DNA of 7,535 nucleotides from an uncultured Klebsiella sp. (lineage in GTDB: Bacteria > Pseudomonadota > Gammaproteobacteria > Enterobacterales > Enterobacteriaceae): positions 1-7,535 of the forward strand of contig CABUCP010000147.1 of NCBI GenBank assembly GCA_902490055.1, given 5' to 3'. Made by a program: the position numbers and the translations under genes. Positions 6,454 to 7,535 of this stretch are shown here, in pieces (position 1 is the stretch's first letter; each line of letters opens with the position of its first letter). Below the pieces are notes generated by a model that had not been told where the DNA came from, did no database searches, and was given only the letters and a program-made list of their open reading frames with translations.

Positions 6454-7535
<1,082 letters not shown>

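Overview
The window is a conserved chromosomal block from a member of the Enterobacteriaceae. Its genes match, in identity and order, the Escherichia coli segment yhjE - yhjG - (pdeH/yhjH) - kdgK - yhjJ - dctA. The GC-rich third codon positions, the REP sequence type and the absence of pdeH between yhjG and kdgK fit Klebsiella, Raoultella or a close relative better than Escherichia. That placement is inference; no search was run.

Layout, left to right: (1) yhjE, plus strand, a complete 440-residue MFS proton symporter, at 58-1380. (2) A shared hairpin at 1386-1414 in the 49-base gap between convergent yhjE and yhjG. (3) yhjG, minus strand, a complete 682-residue AsmA-family envelope protein, at 1430-3478. 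(4) A 194-base divergent intergenic region (3479-3672) with a CRP-like palindrome, a KdgR-box-like palindrome and a weak promoter for kdgK. (5) kdgK, plus strand, 2-keto-3-deoxygluconate kinase, 309 residues, at 3673-4602. (6) A 131-base convergent gap (4603-4733) holding two inverted REP-like units (a small BIME). (7) yhjJ, minus strand, an exported M16-family protein without the zinc-binding motif, at 4734-6233. (8) A 220-base gap (6234-6453) with three hairpins. (9) dctA, minus strand, the C4-dicarboxylate:H+ symporter, whose first ~69 residues lie beyond the right edge.

The genes do not form one operon; every neighbouring pair is convergent or divergent except dctA and yhjJ, which are in tandem but separated by 220 bases with candidate terminators. 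The functional themes are carbon uptake and catabolism (DctA for succinate, fumarate and malate; KdgK for KDG from hexuronates and pectin; YhjE for an unknown substrate) and envelope maintenance (YhjG, YhjJ). I see no mobile element, CRISPR array, tRNA, rRNA or toxin/defence system, and no evidence of a previously undescribed system. The points most worth a look are the regulatory sites ahead of kdgK, the missing pdeH, and the metal-site loss in YhjJ.
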